DNA of 45,568 nucleotides from Prevotella sp. GTDB lineage: Bacteria; Bacteroidota; Bacteroidia; Bacteroidales; Bacteroidaceae. The stretch covers positions 1-45,568 of the forward strand of contig JAFRQC010000046.1 in the NCBI GenBank assembly GCA_017428805.1, in the 5' to 3' direction. The position numbers and the translations under genes are program-made. The notes below the pieces were generated by a model. That model ran no database searches. It had not been told where the DNA came from and worked only from the letters and a program-made list of their open reading frames with translations. Positions within the stretch are counted from its first letter, which is position 1, and each line of letters starts with the position of its first letter. This document shows positions 16,447-24,267 of the stretch, one piece after another.

Positions 16447-16518
16447 TACACCCGCACGGAATCGAACCGTGACCAACGGAACCGGAATCCGTTATTCTAT
16501 CCTTTAAACTACGGGTGC
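16447..16518 (-). tRNA. tRNA-Arg (anticodon CCG), first copy
   Basis: Minus-strand cloverleaf: acceptor GCACCCG with CGGGTGT, short D-arm with GG in the loop, anticodon stem ACGGA/TCCGT with loop TTCCGGT (anticodon CCG), and T-arm ACGG-TTCGATT-CCGT. CCA is not encoded. A TACCTTTG promoter box lies about 14 nt upstream. It differs at many positions from the second tRNA-Arg(CCG) 1.5 kb away, so the two are not recent copies. Confidence 0.88.
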
Positions 16519-16531
16519 TTAAAAGCGGATG

Positions 16532-16539
16532 CAAAGGTA
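16532..16539 (-). promoter_or_regulatory. -7 box for tRNA-Arg (TACCTTTG, minus strand)
   Basis: TACCTTTG followed by GCATCCGCTTT. The same 19-nt box-plus-leader precedes the second tRNA-Arg, suggesting a conserved tRNA promoter and leader. Confidence 0.7.
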
Positions 16540-16547
16540 CGACTTTT

Positions 16548-16627
16548 TAGTGAAAAGTGAAGAGTGAAGAATTTGCTGCCGCCGTACTTTTTTAACGACT
16601 TTTTACGTTTTCTTCTCTACTTTTCAC
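16548..16627. repeat. degenerate copy of the 8-bp repeat element
   Basis: GTGAAAAG/GTGAAGA-like units, a core resembling GCTGCGCC...TTTTTTAAC, then inverted CTTTTCAC-like units. It is related to the better copies near 31.9, 34.0 and 41.3 kb. Confidence 0.55.
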
Positions 16628-16629
16628 TT

Positions 16630-16826
16630 CTACGCCGTGAGTTCATTGCCGGTATAGAGCTGGTAGTACTTGCCTTTGAGGGTGAGAAGTTCGTCGTGGG
16701 TGCCCTGTTCGATAATATGGCCGTGGTCGAGGACGATGATACGGTCGGCATTGCGGATGGTGCTGAGGCGATGGGCGATGACAAAGGTGGTGCGACCCTG
16801 CATCAGTGTGTCCATACCACGCTGCA
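16630..16826 (-). pseudogene. duplicated 3' end of an ABC transporter gene
   Basis: This segment matches the last 65 codons of the ABC exporter ending at 18108 (H-loop region I-A-H-R-L-S-T-I-R-N-A-D to the terminal G-N-E-L-T-A stop). I count about 13 differences in 190 bp, nearly all at third codon positions, so this copy evolved under protein-level selection before becoming a fragment. The rest of the gene is absent: at about 16826 the sequence jumps to the AlbA-like gene on the other strand. Confidence 0.85.
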
Positions 16827-16837
16827 TCGTTATCGTA

Positions 16838-16861
16838 CATTGTTCCGGGTATGGAACAATG
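16838..16861. repeat. perfect inverted repeat at the recombination junction
   Basis: CATTGTTCC and GGAACAATG flank a 6-nt loop, about 10 bp inside the point where the ABC copy gives way to the AlbA-like gene. It may mark the breakpoint mechanism. Confidence 0.75.
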
Positions 16862-17550
16862 ATCATGTGTGGAACGAAGTAGATGACAAGACGTTCCTCA
16901 GGAATCTCGGAGGCTATATCGTCAATAGAGAAGAAGGGAAAGAGGGCTTGTCGATGGCTGGTTTGATGATGTTTGGAAAGGGACTTCCTATACGGGAACG
17001 CTTCGATAATTTCCGCATGGACTACCTCAACTTCTGCAACCTTATTGGTGAGGAACGCTATAGTGACCGCCTAACCTATGATGGGCGTTGGGAAAACAAC
17101 TTGTATCAGTTCTTCAGCATCGTATTGCCAAAGATGACTTTCGACTTACCGAGACCATTTCGAATGGAGGGGTTGCAGCGAGTGGATGACACACCTCAGC
17201 ATAAAGCTGTACGCGAAGCCTTTACCAACTCAATAATTCATGCAGACCTGATGATGGATGCTGGTATTTTACGAATTGAGAAGCATGATGACCGTCTCTG
17301 CTTCCGTAATCCTGGATTGCTGAGATTGCCTATCGAACAGATCTACGAAGGTGGCAACTCCAAGGCTCGTAACCCTCGCATCCAGAATATGCTTCGCATG
17401 GTAGGCTTTGGTGAGAATATCGGCTCTGGTTTCCCCAAGATTATAGCTGCATGGAAGGATACCAATTGGGGCGAGCCACAACTGCTGAACAAACTGGATG
17501 TTGACGAAGTTGAACTGGTTCTGCCTGTGCCTTCACCTAAGGCAAGTTCT

Positions 17551-17610
17551 GTAAATGCCCCTGTAAATGCCCCTGTAAATGCCCCTGCAAATGCCCCTGC
17601 AAATGCATCT
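17551..17610 (+). repeat. 12-bp in-frame tandem repeat, 5 units
   Basis: GTAAATGCCCCT three times, then GCAAATGCCCCT and GCAAATGCATCT, coding V-N-A-P repeats in the linker of the AlbA-type protein. Being a multiple of three, copy changes keep the frame. Confidence 0.9.
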
Positions 17611-17869
17611 GTAAAACTGAATAAGACTCAATTAGCCATTATAAAAGTTTTATTGAAGGATAATAGAGCTACTTATGAGGATTTAGCTAAAATCATCGGA
17701 GTGGACAGGACTACTATTAGACGTAATATTGCAGTTTTAAAGGAAAAAGGTGTCATTAGACGTGTTGGTGAAGATAAAAATGGATATTGGGAAGTGCTAA
17801 TTGCCATTGATAATGTTGTTTAGGGGGCTTATTCAGTGGTGCAAATGTGGTGCAGTTAAGACAAAAGAA

Positions 17870-17906
17870 AAAGAGCAAATAATTGATATTCAATTGCTTG
17901 CTCTTT
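17870..17906 (-). terminator. terminator hairpin after the second tRNA-Arg
   Basis: AAAGAGCAA (17870-17878) pairs with TTGCTCTTT (17898-17906); the inner part AATTGA-TAT-TCAATT adds stem. On the minus strand it follows the tRNA 3' end by 8 nt and is followed by a T-rich run. Confidence 0.75.
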
Positions 17907-17914
17907 TCTTAAAG

Positions 17915-17988
17915 TGATCCCGTTGGGATTCAAACCCAAGACCTTCAGAACCGGAATCTGACGCTCTATTCAGCTAAGCTACGGGACC
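17915..17988 (-). tRNA. tRNA-Arg (anticodon CCG), second copy
   Basis: Minus-strand cloverleaf of 74 nt: acceptor GGTCCCG with CGGGATC plus discriminator A, D-arm GCTTAGCTGAATAGAGC, anticodon stem TCAGA/TCTGA with loop TTCCGGT (CCG), and T-arm TTGGG-TTTGAAT-CCCAA. It is more canonical than the first copy. Both read away from the ABC transporter operon. Confidence 0.92.
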
Positions 17989-18009
17989 AATGCTTGCGGA
18001 AAGCGGATG

Positions 18010-18017
18010 CAAAGGTA
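18010..18017 (-). promoter_or_regulatory. -7 box for the second tRNA-Arg
   Basis: TACCTTTG on the minus strand, with the same GCATCCGCTTT leader as the first tRNA-Arg. Confidence 0.7.
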
Positions 18018-18022
18018 CAAAA

Positions 18023-18057
18023 AACATTGAACATTGAACATTAAACATAGAACATTT
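18023..18057. repeat. heptad tandem repeat (AACATTG), 5 units
   Basis: AACATTG, AACATTG, AACATTA, AACATAG, AACATTT between the tRNA promoter and the ABC transporter 3' end. Confidence 0.85.
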
Positions 18058-18107
18058 TGTTTTGCCTTGTTATTTTTTAACTTTTGGCATTCATTTCTCT
18101 CATCGTT

Positions 18108-19952
18108 TTAGGCTGTCAGTTCATTGCCAGTATAGAGTTGGTAGTACTTGCCTTTGAGGGTGAGAAGTTCGTCGTGGGTGCCCTGTTCGATGATGTGGCC
18201 GTGGTCGAGGACGATGATACAATCGGCGTTGCGGATGGTGCTGAGACGGTGGGCGATGACAAAGGTGGTACGACCTTGCATCAGCGTGTCCATACCACGT
18301 TGTACGAGTCGTTCCGTACGGGTGTCGATGCTAGATGTGGCCTCGTCGAGGATGAGCACTGGGGGATCAGAGACGGCAGCACGGGCGATGGCAATCAACT
18401 GGCGTTCTCCTTGTGAGAGGTTGCCGCCGTCACCATTGAGGATGGTCTGATAGCCGTTGCCCAGACGTCGGATGAAGTCATCGGCCCCCACTAGACAGGC
18501 GGCACGGATACAGTCTTCGTCAGTAGCGTCGAGCTTGCCATAGCGGATATTGTCGATGACGGTGCCCGTAAAGAGGTGCGTTTCCTGCAGCACGATGCTC
18601 ATAGACTTACGAAGCGACTCCTTGCGAATGTCTGTTAACGGAATGCCGTCGTAGAGGATCTTGCCTTTCTGAATCTCGTAGAAACGGTTGATGAGGTTGA
18701 TGATGGTGGTCTTGCCGGCACCCGTGCCTCCCACGAAGGCAATCTTCTGGCCTGGGTTGGTGTTGATGTCGATGTCGAAGAGTACCTGTTTGGCTGGCGT
18801 ATAGCCGAAATCTACATCGGTAAAGTCGACATCCCCCTTGGGATCCTTCAGTTCTATAGAGCCTTCATCGACCTCAGGCTCAGCGTCCATGAGACGGAAC
18901 ACTCGTTCTGCACCAACGGTGGCGTTAAGCACGGAGTTGATCTGTTGAGAGACTTGGGTAATGGGCTGGGTGAAGCTCTTATTCAGTGTTAAGAATGCCA
19001 CAATAGTACCCAGACTAATGGACAATGGATAATTGAAAATGGATAATTGTCCGAGGGCGAGGGTGGCGCCTACGACGGCGATGAGGACATAGCCGAGATT
19101 GGAGAGGTTGCCGTTGACAGGCATCACGATGTTGGCGATCCTGTTGGCTTCGCAAGCTGAGGCACGCAGTTGTTCGTTGATGCGCTCAAACTCCTCAATG
19201 GCCTGATCCTCGTGGCAGAACACCTTGACGACCTTCTGACCCGTCATCATCTCCTCGATGAAACCATTGACACGGGCCAGACTCTCCTGTTGGGTGCGGA
19301 AATACTTGCGGCTGCGCTTGCCCAACCAGGTGGTGGTGACCATCATCACTGCGGCCATTAGGATGCTGACGAGGGTGAGGGGGACGCTGAGCACCACCAT
19401 CGATGCGAATGTGACACAGATGGTGATGACGGAGTTGAACACCTGGGAGATGCTCGTACTGATCATCTGGCGCAACGAGTCGACATCATTGGTATAGACG
19501 GACATCGTCTCGCCGTGGGAATGTTGGTCGAAGTAGCTGATGGGCAGTTGTTCCATCCGTTCGAAGATACGTTGGCGCAGACGGAGCATCGTGCCCTGCG
19601 AGACGTTGATCATCAGACGGTTGTAGGCGTAGGAACAGATGACACCGAGCAGGAGGATGAGTCCCAGTTTGATAAGTGTCTGCCACAGCGCCGTGTATTC
19701 CGGGTTCGCCGCCTGTGTCAGTGGTACGATATAATCATCAATGAGCGTACGGGTGAAAAGGGTAGAGGCGAGGGTGGTGACGGAGGTGATGGCGATACAT
19801 ACGAGCACCGTCAGGATACTGAACTTATAGTCGCTCAGCACGTATTTCGCCAGTCGCCAGATGACGGCGCGTTGTTGGGCGTCGATCTTCTGGATGCCTC
19901 CCTGATTCTGGGCGTGCGGGCCTCGCGGGCCGTTGAAGCTGGGCTGTCTCAT
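18108..19952 (-). CDS. ABC exporter (membrane plus ATPase), second gene of pair
   Basis: A 614-residue half-transporter: six membrane helices (about 40-345), then the ATPase domain with Walker A G-G-T-G-A-G-K-T-T (about 410), signature L-S-Q-G-E-R-Q, Walker B V-L-I-L-D-E-A-T-S, and switch His in I-A-H-R. It is the canonical partner of the gene upstream (22-nt gap), so the two probably form a heterodimeric MdlAB-like exporter; substrate unknown. Residues about 300-311 (S-I-F-N-Y-P-L-S-I-S-L), between helices 5 and 6, are coded by a five-unit heptad repeat and are absent from typical relatives. A decayed copy of its last 65 codons lies at 16630-16826. Confidence 0.92.
   Translation of the reverse strand: MRQPSFNGPRGPHAQNQGGIQKIDAQQRAVIWRLAKYVLSDYKFSILTVLVCIAITSVTTLASTLFTRTLIDDYIVPLTQAANPEYTALWQTLIKLGLILLLGVICSYAYNRLMINVSQGTMLRLRQRIFERMEQLPISYFDQHSHGETMSVYTNDVDSLRQMISTSISQVFNSVITICVTFASMVVLSVPLTLVSILMAAVMMVTTTWLGKRSRKYFRTQQESLARVNGFIEEMMTGQKVVKVFCHEDQAIEEFERINEQLRASACEANRIANIVMPVNGNLSNLGYVLIAVVGATLALGQLSIFNYPLSISLGTIVAFLTLNKSFTQPITQVSQQINSVLNATVGAERVFRLMDAEPEVDEGSIELKDPKGDVDFTDVDFGYTPAKQVLFDIDINTNPGQKIAFVGGTGAGKTTIINLINRFYEIQKGKILYDGIPLTDIRKESLRKSMSIVLQETHLFTGTVIDNIRYGKLDATDEDCIRAACLVGADDFIRRLGNGYQTILNGDGGNLSQGERQLIAIARAAVSDPPVLILDEATSSIDTRTERLVQRGMDTLMQGRTTFVIAHRLSTIRNADCIIVLDHGHIIEQGTHDELLTLKGKYYQLYTGNELTA
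19018..19052 (-). repeat. in-frame heptad repeat inside the ABC exporter gene, 5 units
   Basis: On the plus strand: ATGGACA, ATGGATA, ATTGAAA, ATGGATA, ATTGTCC. It encodes an extra loop between predicted transmembrane helices 5 and 6. Confidence 0.8.
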
Positions 19953-19971
19953 CTTTCTTTTATTTTTGCTT

Positions 19972-20020
19972 GTTCAGACCACCCCGCCTAACGGCACCCC
20001 TCCTAACTCAGGAGGGGAAG
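19972..20020. repeat. palindromic element copy at the 3' end of the first ABC gene
   Basis: Starts GTTCAGACCACCCC and ends with the palindrome CCCCTCCT-AACTC-AGGAGGGG. The upstream ABC protein ends inside it: its last residues (S-S-P-P-E-L-G-G-V-P) and its stop codon are element sequence. Related copies sit in lptD, glmM and the gene at 44664. Confidence 0.85.
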
Positions 20021-21779
20021 AAGGAACATCGAAGTCTCCGTGGTCAGCCTCTTGTATGGCGCAGATCTCCTGATAGAGGCTGTTGGTCTTCAGAAGTTGT
20101 TCGTGGGTGTCGAAGCCCGTGACCACACCATTGTCCATCACGAGGATACGGTCGCAGTGCCTAACACTCGAGATGCGCTGGGCGATGATGATCTTCGTCA
20201 TCTCTGGCAGTTCTTCGCGAAAGGCCCGTTGAATCTTTGCATCGGTAGCTGTGTCGCAGGCAGAGGTGGAATCGTCGAGGATGAGGATCTTCGGCTCTTT
20301 CAACAAAGCACGGGCGATGCAGAGCCGTTGCTTCTGTCCGCCACTGACATTCGTGCCCCCCTGTTCGATGCGGGTGTCGTAGCCCTCAGGCATCTGCTCA
20401 ATAAACTCATCGGCACAAGCCAGACGGCAAGCCCTTTCACAGTCAGTCTGTGTCGCCAGCGGATGTCCCCAGCGCAGATTGTCGAGGATGGAACCTGAGA
20501 AGAGAATATTACTCTGCAGCACCACACTCACCGCTGAACGCAGGGCCTTCAAATCGTAGCATTTCACATTGTGTCCACCAACGAGTACTTCACCCTGTGT
20601 CACATCATAAAGGCGTGAGATGAGGCTGACGAGGGTGGACTTACCAGAACCCGTGCCGCCAATGACACCGATGGTCTCGCCGCTCTCGATGGAGAAGGAG
20701 ACGTTGAAAAGGGCAGATTTTCGTGAAGTGTGGAGTGTGGAGTCCTTCCTCGAAACATAGTCGAATCTCACACCCCTGAACTCTACGCTGCCATCGGGAA
20801 TCTCATAAATAGGCTGCTCGGGATTCACGATGTCGGGCTGTTCCTCAATCACCTCGCAGACGCGCTTGGCACTGGCGGCACTCTGCGTAAGCATGACGAA
20901 GATCATCGAGAGCATCATCAGCGACTGGAGGATGGACATGACGTAAGTGAAGAGCGATGTCAGTTCACCCGTAGTCAGCGTACCCGAGACGATGAAGTGT
21001 GCTCCCCACCACGACAGGGCGATGATACAACCATATACCACGATATTCATAATGGGGTGGTTGAGCGCCATCAGACTCTCTGCGCGTACATATAATTTGT
21101 AGAGCCCCTCAGCGGCCTTCGAGAACTTCTTGTTCTCATAGTCCTCACGCACAAAAGCCTTCACCACTCGGATGGCGTGGATATTCTCCTGTACGCTCTG
21201 GTTCAGGTCGTCGTAACGCTCGAACACCTGTTGGAACAACTTGGCCACTCGCGAGATGATCTGATAGAGCGAGCATCCGAGGATGATCATCGCCACAATG
21301 AAGATCAGACTCAGGCGGGCGTCGATGACGAGACACATCACGATGGAGAGAATCAGCCGGAAGGGAGCCCGTACGGTGATGCGGAGAATCTGCTGATAGG
21401 CGTTCTGCAAGTTGTTCACGTCGGTGGTCATCCTCGTCACCAGTCCTGATGTCGAATACTTGTCAATGTCGCTGAAGGCGAAGCGCTGGATATTCCGATA
21501 CATCGCCTTGCGCAGGTTGGCGGCAAAGCCCGAGGAGGCAAAGGCCACACTGCGCCCTGCAAGGATGCCGAAGGCTAGCGAGAGGAACGCCATCCCGAGC
21601 ATGATGGCACCATAGAGACAGACGTTCTCCATATTGCCGGCACTCAGTCCCTTGTCGATGAGCGAGGCCGTCACGTAGGGTATCAGCACGTCCATCACCA
21701 CCTCCATCGCCGTCCACACAGGGGTGAGGATGGAAGCAGTCTTGTATTCCTTGATTTGTCTGGTAAGCGTCCTGATCAT
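19974..21779 (-). CDS. ABC exporter (membrane plus ATPase), first gene of pair
   Basis: A 601-residue half-transporter starting M-I-R-T-L-T-R-Q-I-K-E-Y-K: six helices (about 15-300), then an ATPase domain with Walker A G-G-T-G-S-G-K-S-T, signature V-S-G-G-Q-K-Q-R and Walker B I-L-I-L-D-D-S-T-S, where Asp replaces the usual catalytic Glu after Walker B. The partner gene has the normal D-E, as expected for a heterodimer with one degenerate ATP site. Two repeat-derived additions occur: about residues 346-357 (S-R-K-D-S-T-L-H-T-S-R-K, from GGAGTGT heptads) and the last 15 residues (palindromic element). Promoter box TAACTTTG about 40 nt upstream. Confidence 0.92.
   Translation of the reverse strand: MIRTLTRQIKEYKTASILTPVWTAMEVVMDVLIPYVTASLIDKGLSAGNMENVCLYGAIMLGMAFLSLAFGILAGRSVAFASSGFAANLRKAMYRNIQRFAFSDIDKYSTSGLVTRMTTDVNNLQNAYQQILRITVRAPFRLILSIVMCLVIDARLSLIFIVAMIILGCSLYQIISRVAKLFQQVFERYDDLNQSVQENIHAIRVVKAFVREDYENKKFSKAAEGLYKLYVRAESLMALNHPIMNIVVYGCIIALSWWGAHFIVSGTLTTGELTSLFTYVMSILQSLMMLSMIFVMLTQSAASAKRVCEVIEEQPDIVNPEQPIYEIPDGSVEFRGVRFDYVSRKDSTLHTSRKSALFNVSFSIESGETIGVIGGTGSGKSTLVSLISRLYDVTQGEVLVGGHNVKCYDLKALRSAVSVVLQSNILFSGSILDNLRWGHPLATQTDCERACRLACADEFIEQMPEGYDTRIEQGGTNVSGGQKQRLCIARALLKEPKILILDDSTSACDTATDAKIQRAFREELPEMTKIIIAQRISSVRHCDRILVMDNGVVTGFDTHEQLLKTNSLYQEICAIQEADHGDFDVPSSPPELGGVPLGGVV
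20725..20745 (-). repeat. short heptad repeat inside the first ABC gene, 3 units
   Basis: GAAGTGT, GGAGTGT, GGAGTCC on the plus strand. It encodes an extra polar segment just before the conserved A-L-F-N-V-S-F strand of the ATPase domain. Confidence 0.6.
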
Positions 21780-21819
21780 CTTTAGTCTAATTCACAATGC
21801 GCAATTGCACTTTTCGGTG

Positions 21820-21827
21820 CAAAGTTA
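21820..21827 (-). promoter_or_regulatory. -7 box for the ABC exporter operon
   Basis: TAACTTTG on the minus strand, about 40 nt upstream of the ATG at 21779. Confidence 0.65.
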
Positions 21828-21887
21828 TAAAAAAAGTGGGAATTAAGAGTTAAGAATTAAAAAAATATGTATGACGGTATCAAATTC

Positions 21888-21915
21888 TTCACTCTTCACT
21901 CTTCACTCTTCACTA
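21888..21915 (+). repeat. heptad tandem repeat (TTCACTC), 4 units
   Basis: TTCACTC three times, then TTCACTA, directly upstream of the exonuclease III -7 box and therefore in its -33 region. A second heptad tract (AATTAAG, AGTTAAG, AATTAAA) lies at 21841-21861. Confidence 0.85.
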
Positions 21916-21923
21916 AAAATTAG

Positions 21924-21931
21924 TACCTTTG
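21924..21931 (+). promoter_or_regulatory. -7 box for exonuclease III
   Basis: TACCTTTG, 20 nt upstream of the ATG at 21952. The -33 region is occupied by the TTCACTC repeat. Confidence 0.7.
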
Positions 21932-21951
21932 CAGGCAAAATTAGATTAACG

Positions 21952-22701
21952 ATGAAGTTTGTCAGTTGGAATGTGAATGGTCTGCGTGCCTGCGAGGGCA
22001 AGGGCTTCAGTGAGGTGTTCCGTCAGTTGAATGCCGATTTTTTCTGTCTGCAGGAAACGAAGATGCAGGCAGGACAGCTTGACCTGCAGTTCGAGGGCTA
22101 CGAGAGTTATTGGAACTATGCCGAGAAGAAGGGCTACTCTGGTACTGCCATCTTCACGCGTCATCAACCCCTTAACGTGACTTATGGTATCGGCATCGAC
22201 TTGCACGACCACGAGGGACGCGTCGTCACCCTTGAGATGGCAGACTTCTTCCTTGTATGCTGTTATACGCCGAACTCGCAGGACGGCCTGAAGCGTCTGG
22301 AGTACCGTATGTCGTGGGAGGATGCCTTCCGCAAGTATCTCAAGCGCCTCGACCAGCAGAAACCCGTCATCCTCTGTGGCGACCTGAACGTGGCACATGA
22401 GGAGATAGACCTTAAGAATCCCAAGACGAACCACATGAATGCCGGCTTTACGGATGAGGAGCGTGAGAAGTTCAGCGACCTGCTGTCCTGCGGCTTTACG
22501 GACTCTTTCCGCTATAAGTACCCTGAGGAGGTGAAATACTCCTGGTGGTCATATCGTTTCCAGGCCCGTCAGAAGAACGTGGGCTGGCGCATCGACTACT
22601 TCGTCATCTCCGATTGTCTGCGTGAACGTCTCGACGATGCCAAGATCCACAGCGACATCCTCGGCAGCGACCATTGTCCCATCGAATTGGATCTTCGTTG
22701 A
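21952..22701 (+). CDS. xth: exodeoxyribonuclease III
   Basis: A 249-residue DNA-repair nuclease of the ExoIII/AP-endonuclease family, acting at abasic sites and on 3' ends. Motifs: S-W-N-V-N-G-L-R-A at the N-terminus, L-Q-E-T-K (metal Glu), Y-T-P-N-S, C-G-D-L-N-V-A-H, N-P-K-T-N, and the terminal G-S-D-H-C-P-I with the catalytic Asp-His. ATG 21952 gives the standard N-terminus M-K-F-V-S-W-N; the longer ORF from 21871 would include repeat sequence and the promoter. It is probably monocistronic, because a full promoter for the next gene follows. Confidence 0.95.
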   Translation: MKFVSWNVNGLRACEGKGFSEVFRQLNADFFCLQETKMQAGQLDLQFEGYESYWNYAEKKGYSGTAIFTRHQPLNVTYGIGIDLHDHEGRVVTLEMADFFLVCCYTPNSQDGLKRLEYRMSWEDAFRKYLKRLDQQKPVILCGDLNVAHEEIDLKNPKTNHMNAGFTDEEREKFSDLLSCGFTDSFRYKYPEEVKYSWWSYRFQARQKNVGWRIDYFVISDCLRERLDDAKIHSDILGSDHCPIELDLR

Positions 22702-22728
22702 ACAAAACGCACCGTTCGCTGAAAAGAT

Positions 22729-22759
22729 TTTGCAGACACAGGATAACACCTTAACTTTG
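22729..22759 (+). promoter_or_regulatory. full Bacteroidetes promoter (TTTG-N19-TAACTTTG) for the VTC operon
   Basis: TTTG at 22729-22732 and TAACTTTG at 22752-22759 with the ideal 19-nt spacer, 20 nt before the ATG at 22779. Confidence 0.85.
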
Positions 22760-22778
22760 CACCGACAAAAGAACAAGT

Positions 22779-23570
22779 ATGACTGAGATTTTAAACCATT
22801 TTGAGCCCATCACCTTGGACCAGATGAAGGACATCCGGCTGATGAACCGCATCGATACCAAGTTCGTGACGACGGAGCCGGTACTCCGGCGGCTCTTGGA
22901 AATGGCTGCCGATGACTACTTTGTGCAGGAGACCGACGGACTGCGTATCTCACCATATTATACGCTCTACTTCGATACGCCCGACTGTGCGATGTATAAC
23001 CGTCATCAGGTGGGTCATCTGAGTCGTCAGAAGATACGTATCCGTTCATACGTCAGTGCCGGACTGAGTTTCCTGGAGGTGAAGACGAAGAACAACCACG
23101 GTCGCACGAAGAAGAAGCGTGTCACCATGGAGCAGTTCGACGCCCTTCATCCGCAGCACGATATTCAGTTCCATCGTCAGGACGAGAACTTCGTCAACTA
23201 CGATGAGTTCCTGCGTACCTATCTTCATTATGACCCTGAGCGTCTCACCGAACAGATCGAGAACCGCTTCGACCGCATCACGCTGGTGAACAAGGCCAAG
23301 ACCGAGCGTCTCACCATCGATACCCACCTGCGCTTCAATAACATCGCCACTGGTGAGCAGCGTTCGATGGGCAACCTTGTCATCATCGAGCTCAAGCGCG
23401 ACGGCAACCAGCCTTCGCCCATCCTGGACAAGCTCTGCGACCTGCGCATCCATCCTCATGGTTTCTCGAAGTACTGCATCGGCTCGGCCCTCACCAACTC
23501 GAGTCTGCGCCGCAATCGCATCAAGCCCCGCCTCCGCAGCATCCAGAAGATTTTGAGTAATCAATCGTAA
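22779..23570 (+). CDS. VTC-domain (polyphosphate polymerase-like) protein
   Basis: A 263-residue protein filled by a VTC/CYTH-like tunnel domain. Landmarks are R-I-D-T-K-F-V near the start, Y-Y-T-L-Y-F-D-T-P, R-Q-K-I-R-I-R-S-Y, F-L-E-V-K-T-K-N-N, the R-F-D-R-I-T-L strand, V-I-I-E-L-K-R, and a C-terminal K-Y-C-I-G-S. The basic residues and Glu-x-Lys pairs line the triphosphate tunnel of this superfamily; in yeast Vtc4 the domain makes polyphosphate. The bacterial substrate is not established here. It heads an operon with DUF4956 and DUF2490 genes. Confidence 0.88.
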   Translation: MTEILNHFEPITLDQMKDIRLMNRIDTKFVTTEPVLRRLLEMAADDYFVQETDGLRISPYYTLYFDTPDCAMYNRHQVGHLSRQKIRIRSYVSAGLSFLEVKTKNNHGRTKKKRVTMEQFDALHPQHDIQFHRQDENFVNYDEFLRTYLHYDPERLTEQIENRFDRITLVNKAKTERLTIDTHLRFNNIATGEQRSMGNLVIIELKRDGNQPSPILDKLCDLRIHPHGFSKYCIGSALTNSSLRRNRIKPRLRSIQKILSNQS

Positions 23571-23596
23571 ATCGTAAATCAGTAAATCGTAAATAT
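23565..23596 (+). repeat. heptad tandem repeat (CGTAAAT), 4 units
   Basis: CGTAAAT units (one expanded to 8 bp) begin at the stop codon of the VTC gene and fill the 31-nt gap to the next gene. This copy is inside an operon, so it is not a transcription-unit border. Confidence 0.75.
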
Positions 23597-23601
23597 ATAT
23601 T

Positions 23602-24267
23602 ATGTTAGATTCATTTTTTTCAACCTCATTCTCGATGATGCTCATCCGACTGGTGATCAACCTCGTCGTCGTATCCATCATCATCGACCGTCTGTATTAT
23701 CCGAAGAGCAAGCGTCGTGACTTCTACTTCACGTTCATGCTCATCTCCATCGCCATCTTCTTCATCGTCTTCTTCATGATCTTCGTGTTGGAGGAGATGA
23801 AGGGCAAGACTTCGTTGGGTATCGGTATCGGACTCTTCGGCATCTTCTCCATCATGCGTTACCGTACGGATGCGATGCCCGTCCGTGAGATGACCTACCT
23901 CTTCGTCATCATCGCCCTCTCGCTGGTCAATGCTATCTCTGAAGGCGTGCCGATGATTGAGTTGGCTATCACCAACCTCATCTTCCTTGTAGCCGTTTGG
24001 TTCTTCGAGTGGCGACTGAAGGTGCTGCCCTCGAAGCTTATCCAGTATGACAAGATCGACCTCATCGCCCCGGAGCGTAAGAAAGAGCTCATTGCCGACC
24101 TCGAACAGCGTCTTGGCTTGGAGATTGTCCAGGTGGAGGTGGGAGCCGTCGACTTCATCCGTGATATGGCAATGGTGAAGATCCGCTACCGTGGCAAGCG
24201 CAGCGACGGCGACGTGGCTGACAACCTCAAGCTTTCCAAAGAACAACTCAAGCAATTCAATAAATGA
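23602..24267 (+). CDS. DUF4956 membrane protein
   Basis: A 221-residue inner-membrane protein: three or four hydrophobic helices in residues about 10-130 (L-V-I-N-L-V-V-V-S-I-I-I; F-M-L-I-S-I-A-I-F-F-I-V-F-F; L-G-I-G-I-G-L-F-G-I-F-S-I-M-R-Y-R), then a cytoplasmic alpha/beta tail (about 145-221) rich in Lys/Glu. The F-G-I-F-S-I-M-R-Y-R-T motif and the pairing with a VTC gene are typical of DUF4956. The function is not established; a role with the VTC protein at the membrane is likely. The next gene starts 4 nt before its stop (ATGA overlap). Confidence 0.85.
   Translation: MLDSFFSTSFSMMLIRLVINLVVVSIIIDRLYYPKSKRRDFYFTFMLISIAIFFIVFFMIFVLEEMKGKTSLGIGIGLFGIFSIMRYRTDAMPVREMTYLFVIIALSLVNAISEGVPMIELAITNLIFLVAVWFFEWRLKVLPSKLIQYDKIDLIAPERKKELIADLEQRLGLEIVQVEVGAVDFIRDMAMVKIRYRGKRSDGDVADNLKLSKEQLKQFNK

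Larger units (their letters stand above)
16829..17823 (+). pseudogene. 5'-truncated AlbA/Schlafen-type putative transcriptional regulator
   Basis: The frame from the junction at about 16830 encodes the C-terminal part of an ATP-binding AlbA-domain regulator of the RecG-C/HATPase_c_4 family: L-S-M-A-G-L-M-M-F-G, L-P-R-P-F, D-D-T-P-Q-H-K-A-V-R-E-A-F, E-N-I-G-S-G-F-P-K-I, then an Asn-Ala-Pro-Val repeat linker and a C-terminal winged helix (D-L-A-K-I-I-G-V-D-R-T-T-I-R-R-N-I). The N-terminal AlbA domain, roughly 200 residues in the family, is missing and replaced by ABC-transporter antisense sequence. The nominal ORF from 16564 is therefore chimeric. Without its first domain it is probably non-functional, although internal ATGs could yield a fragment. 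Confidence 0.8.

Noticed and set aside
11840..16518. Integrative element inserted at tRNA-Arg
   Set aside because: The island abuts the tRNA 3' end, as expected, but I found no direct repeat of the tRNA end on the far side and no integrase.
16564..16866. First 90 codons of the nominal AlbA-type ORF
   Set aside because: They are antisense to the ABC transporter copy, so they are not original protein sequence.
21871..21951. Longer N-terminus for exonuclease III
   Set aside because: It would cover the heptad repeat and the -7 box; ATG 21952 gives the conserved N-terminus.
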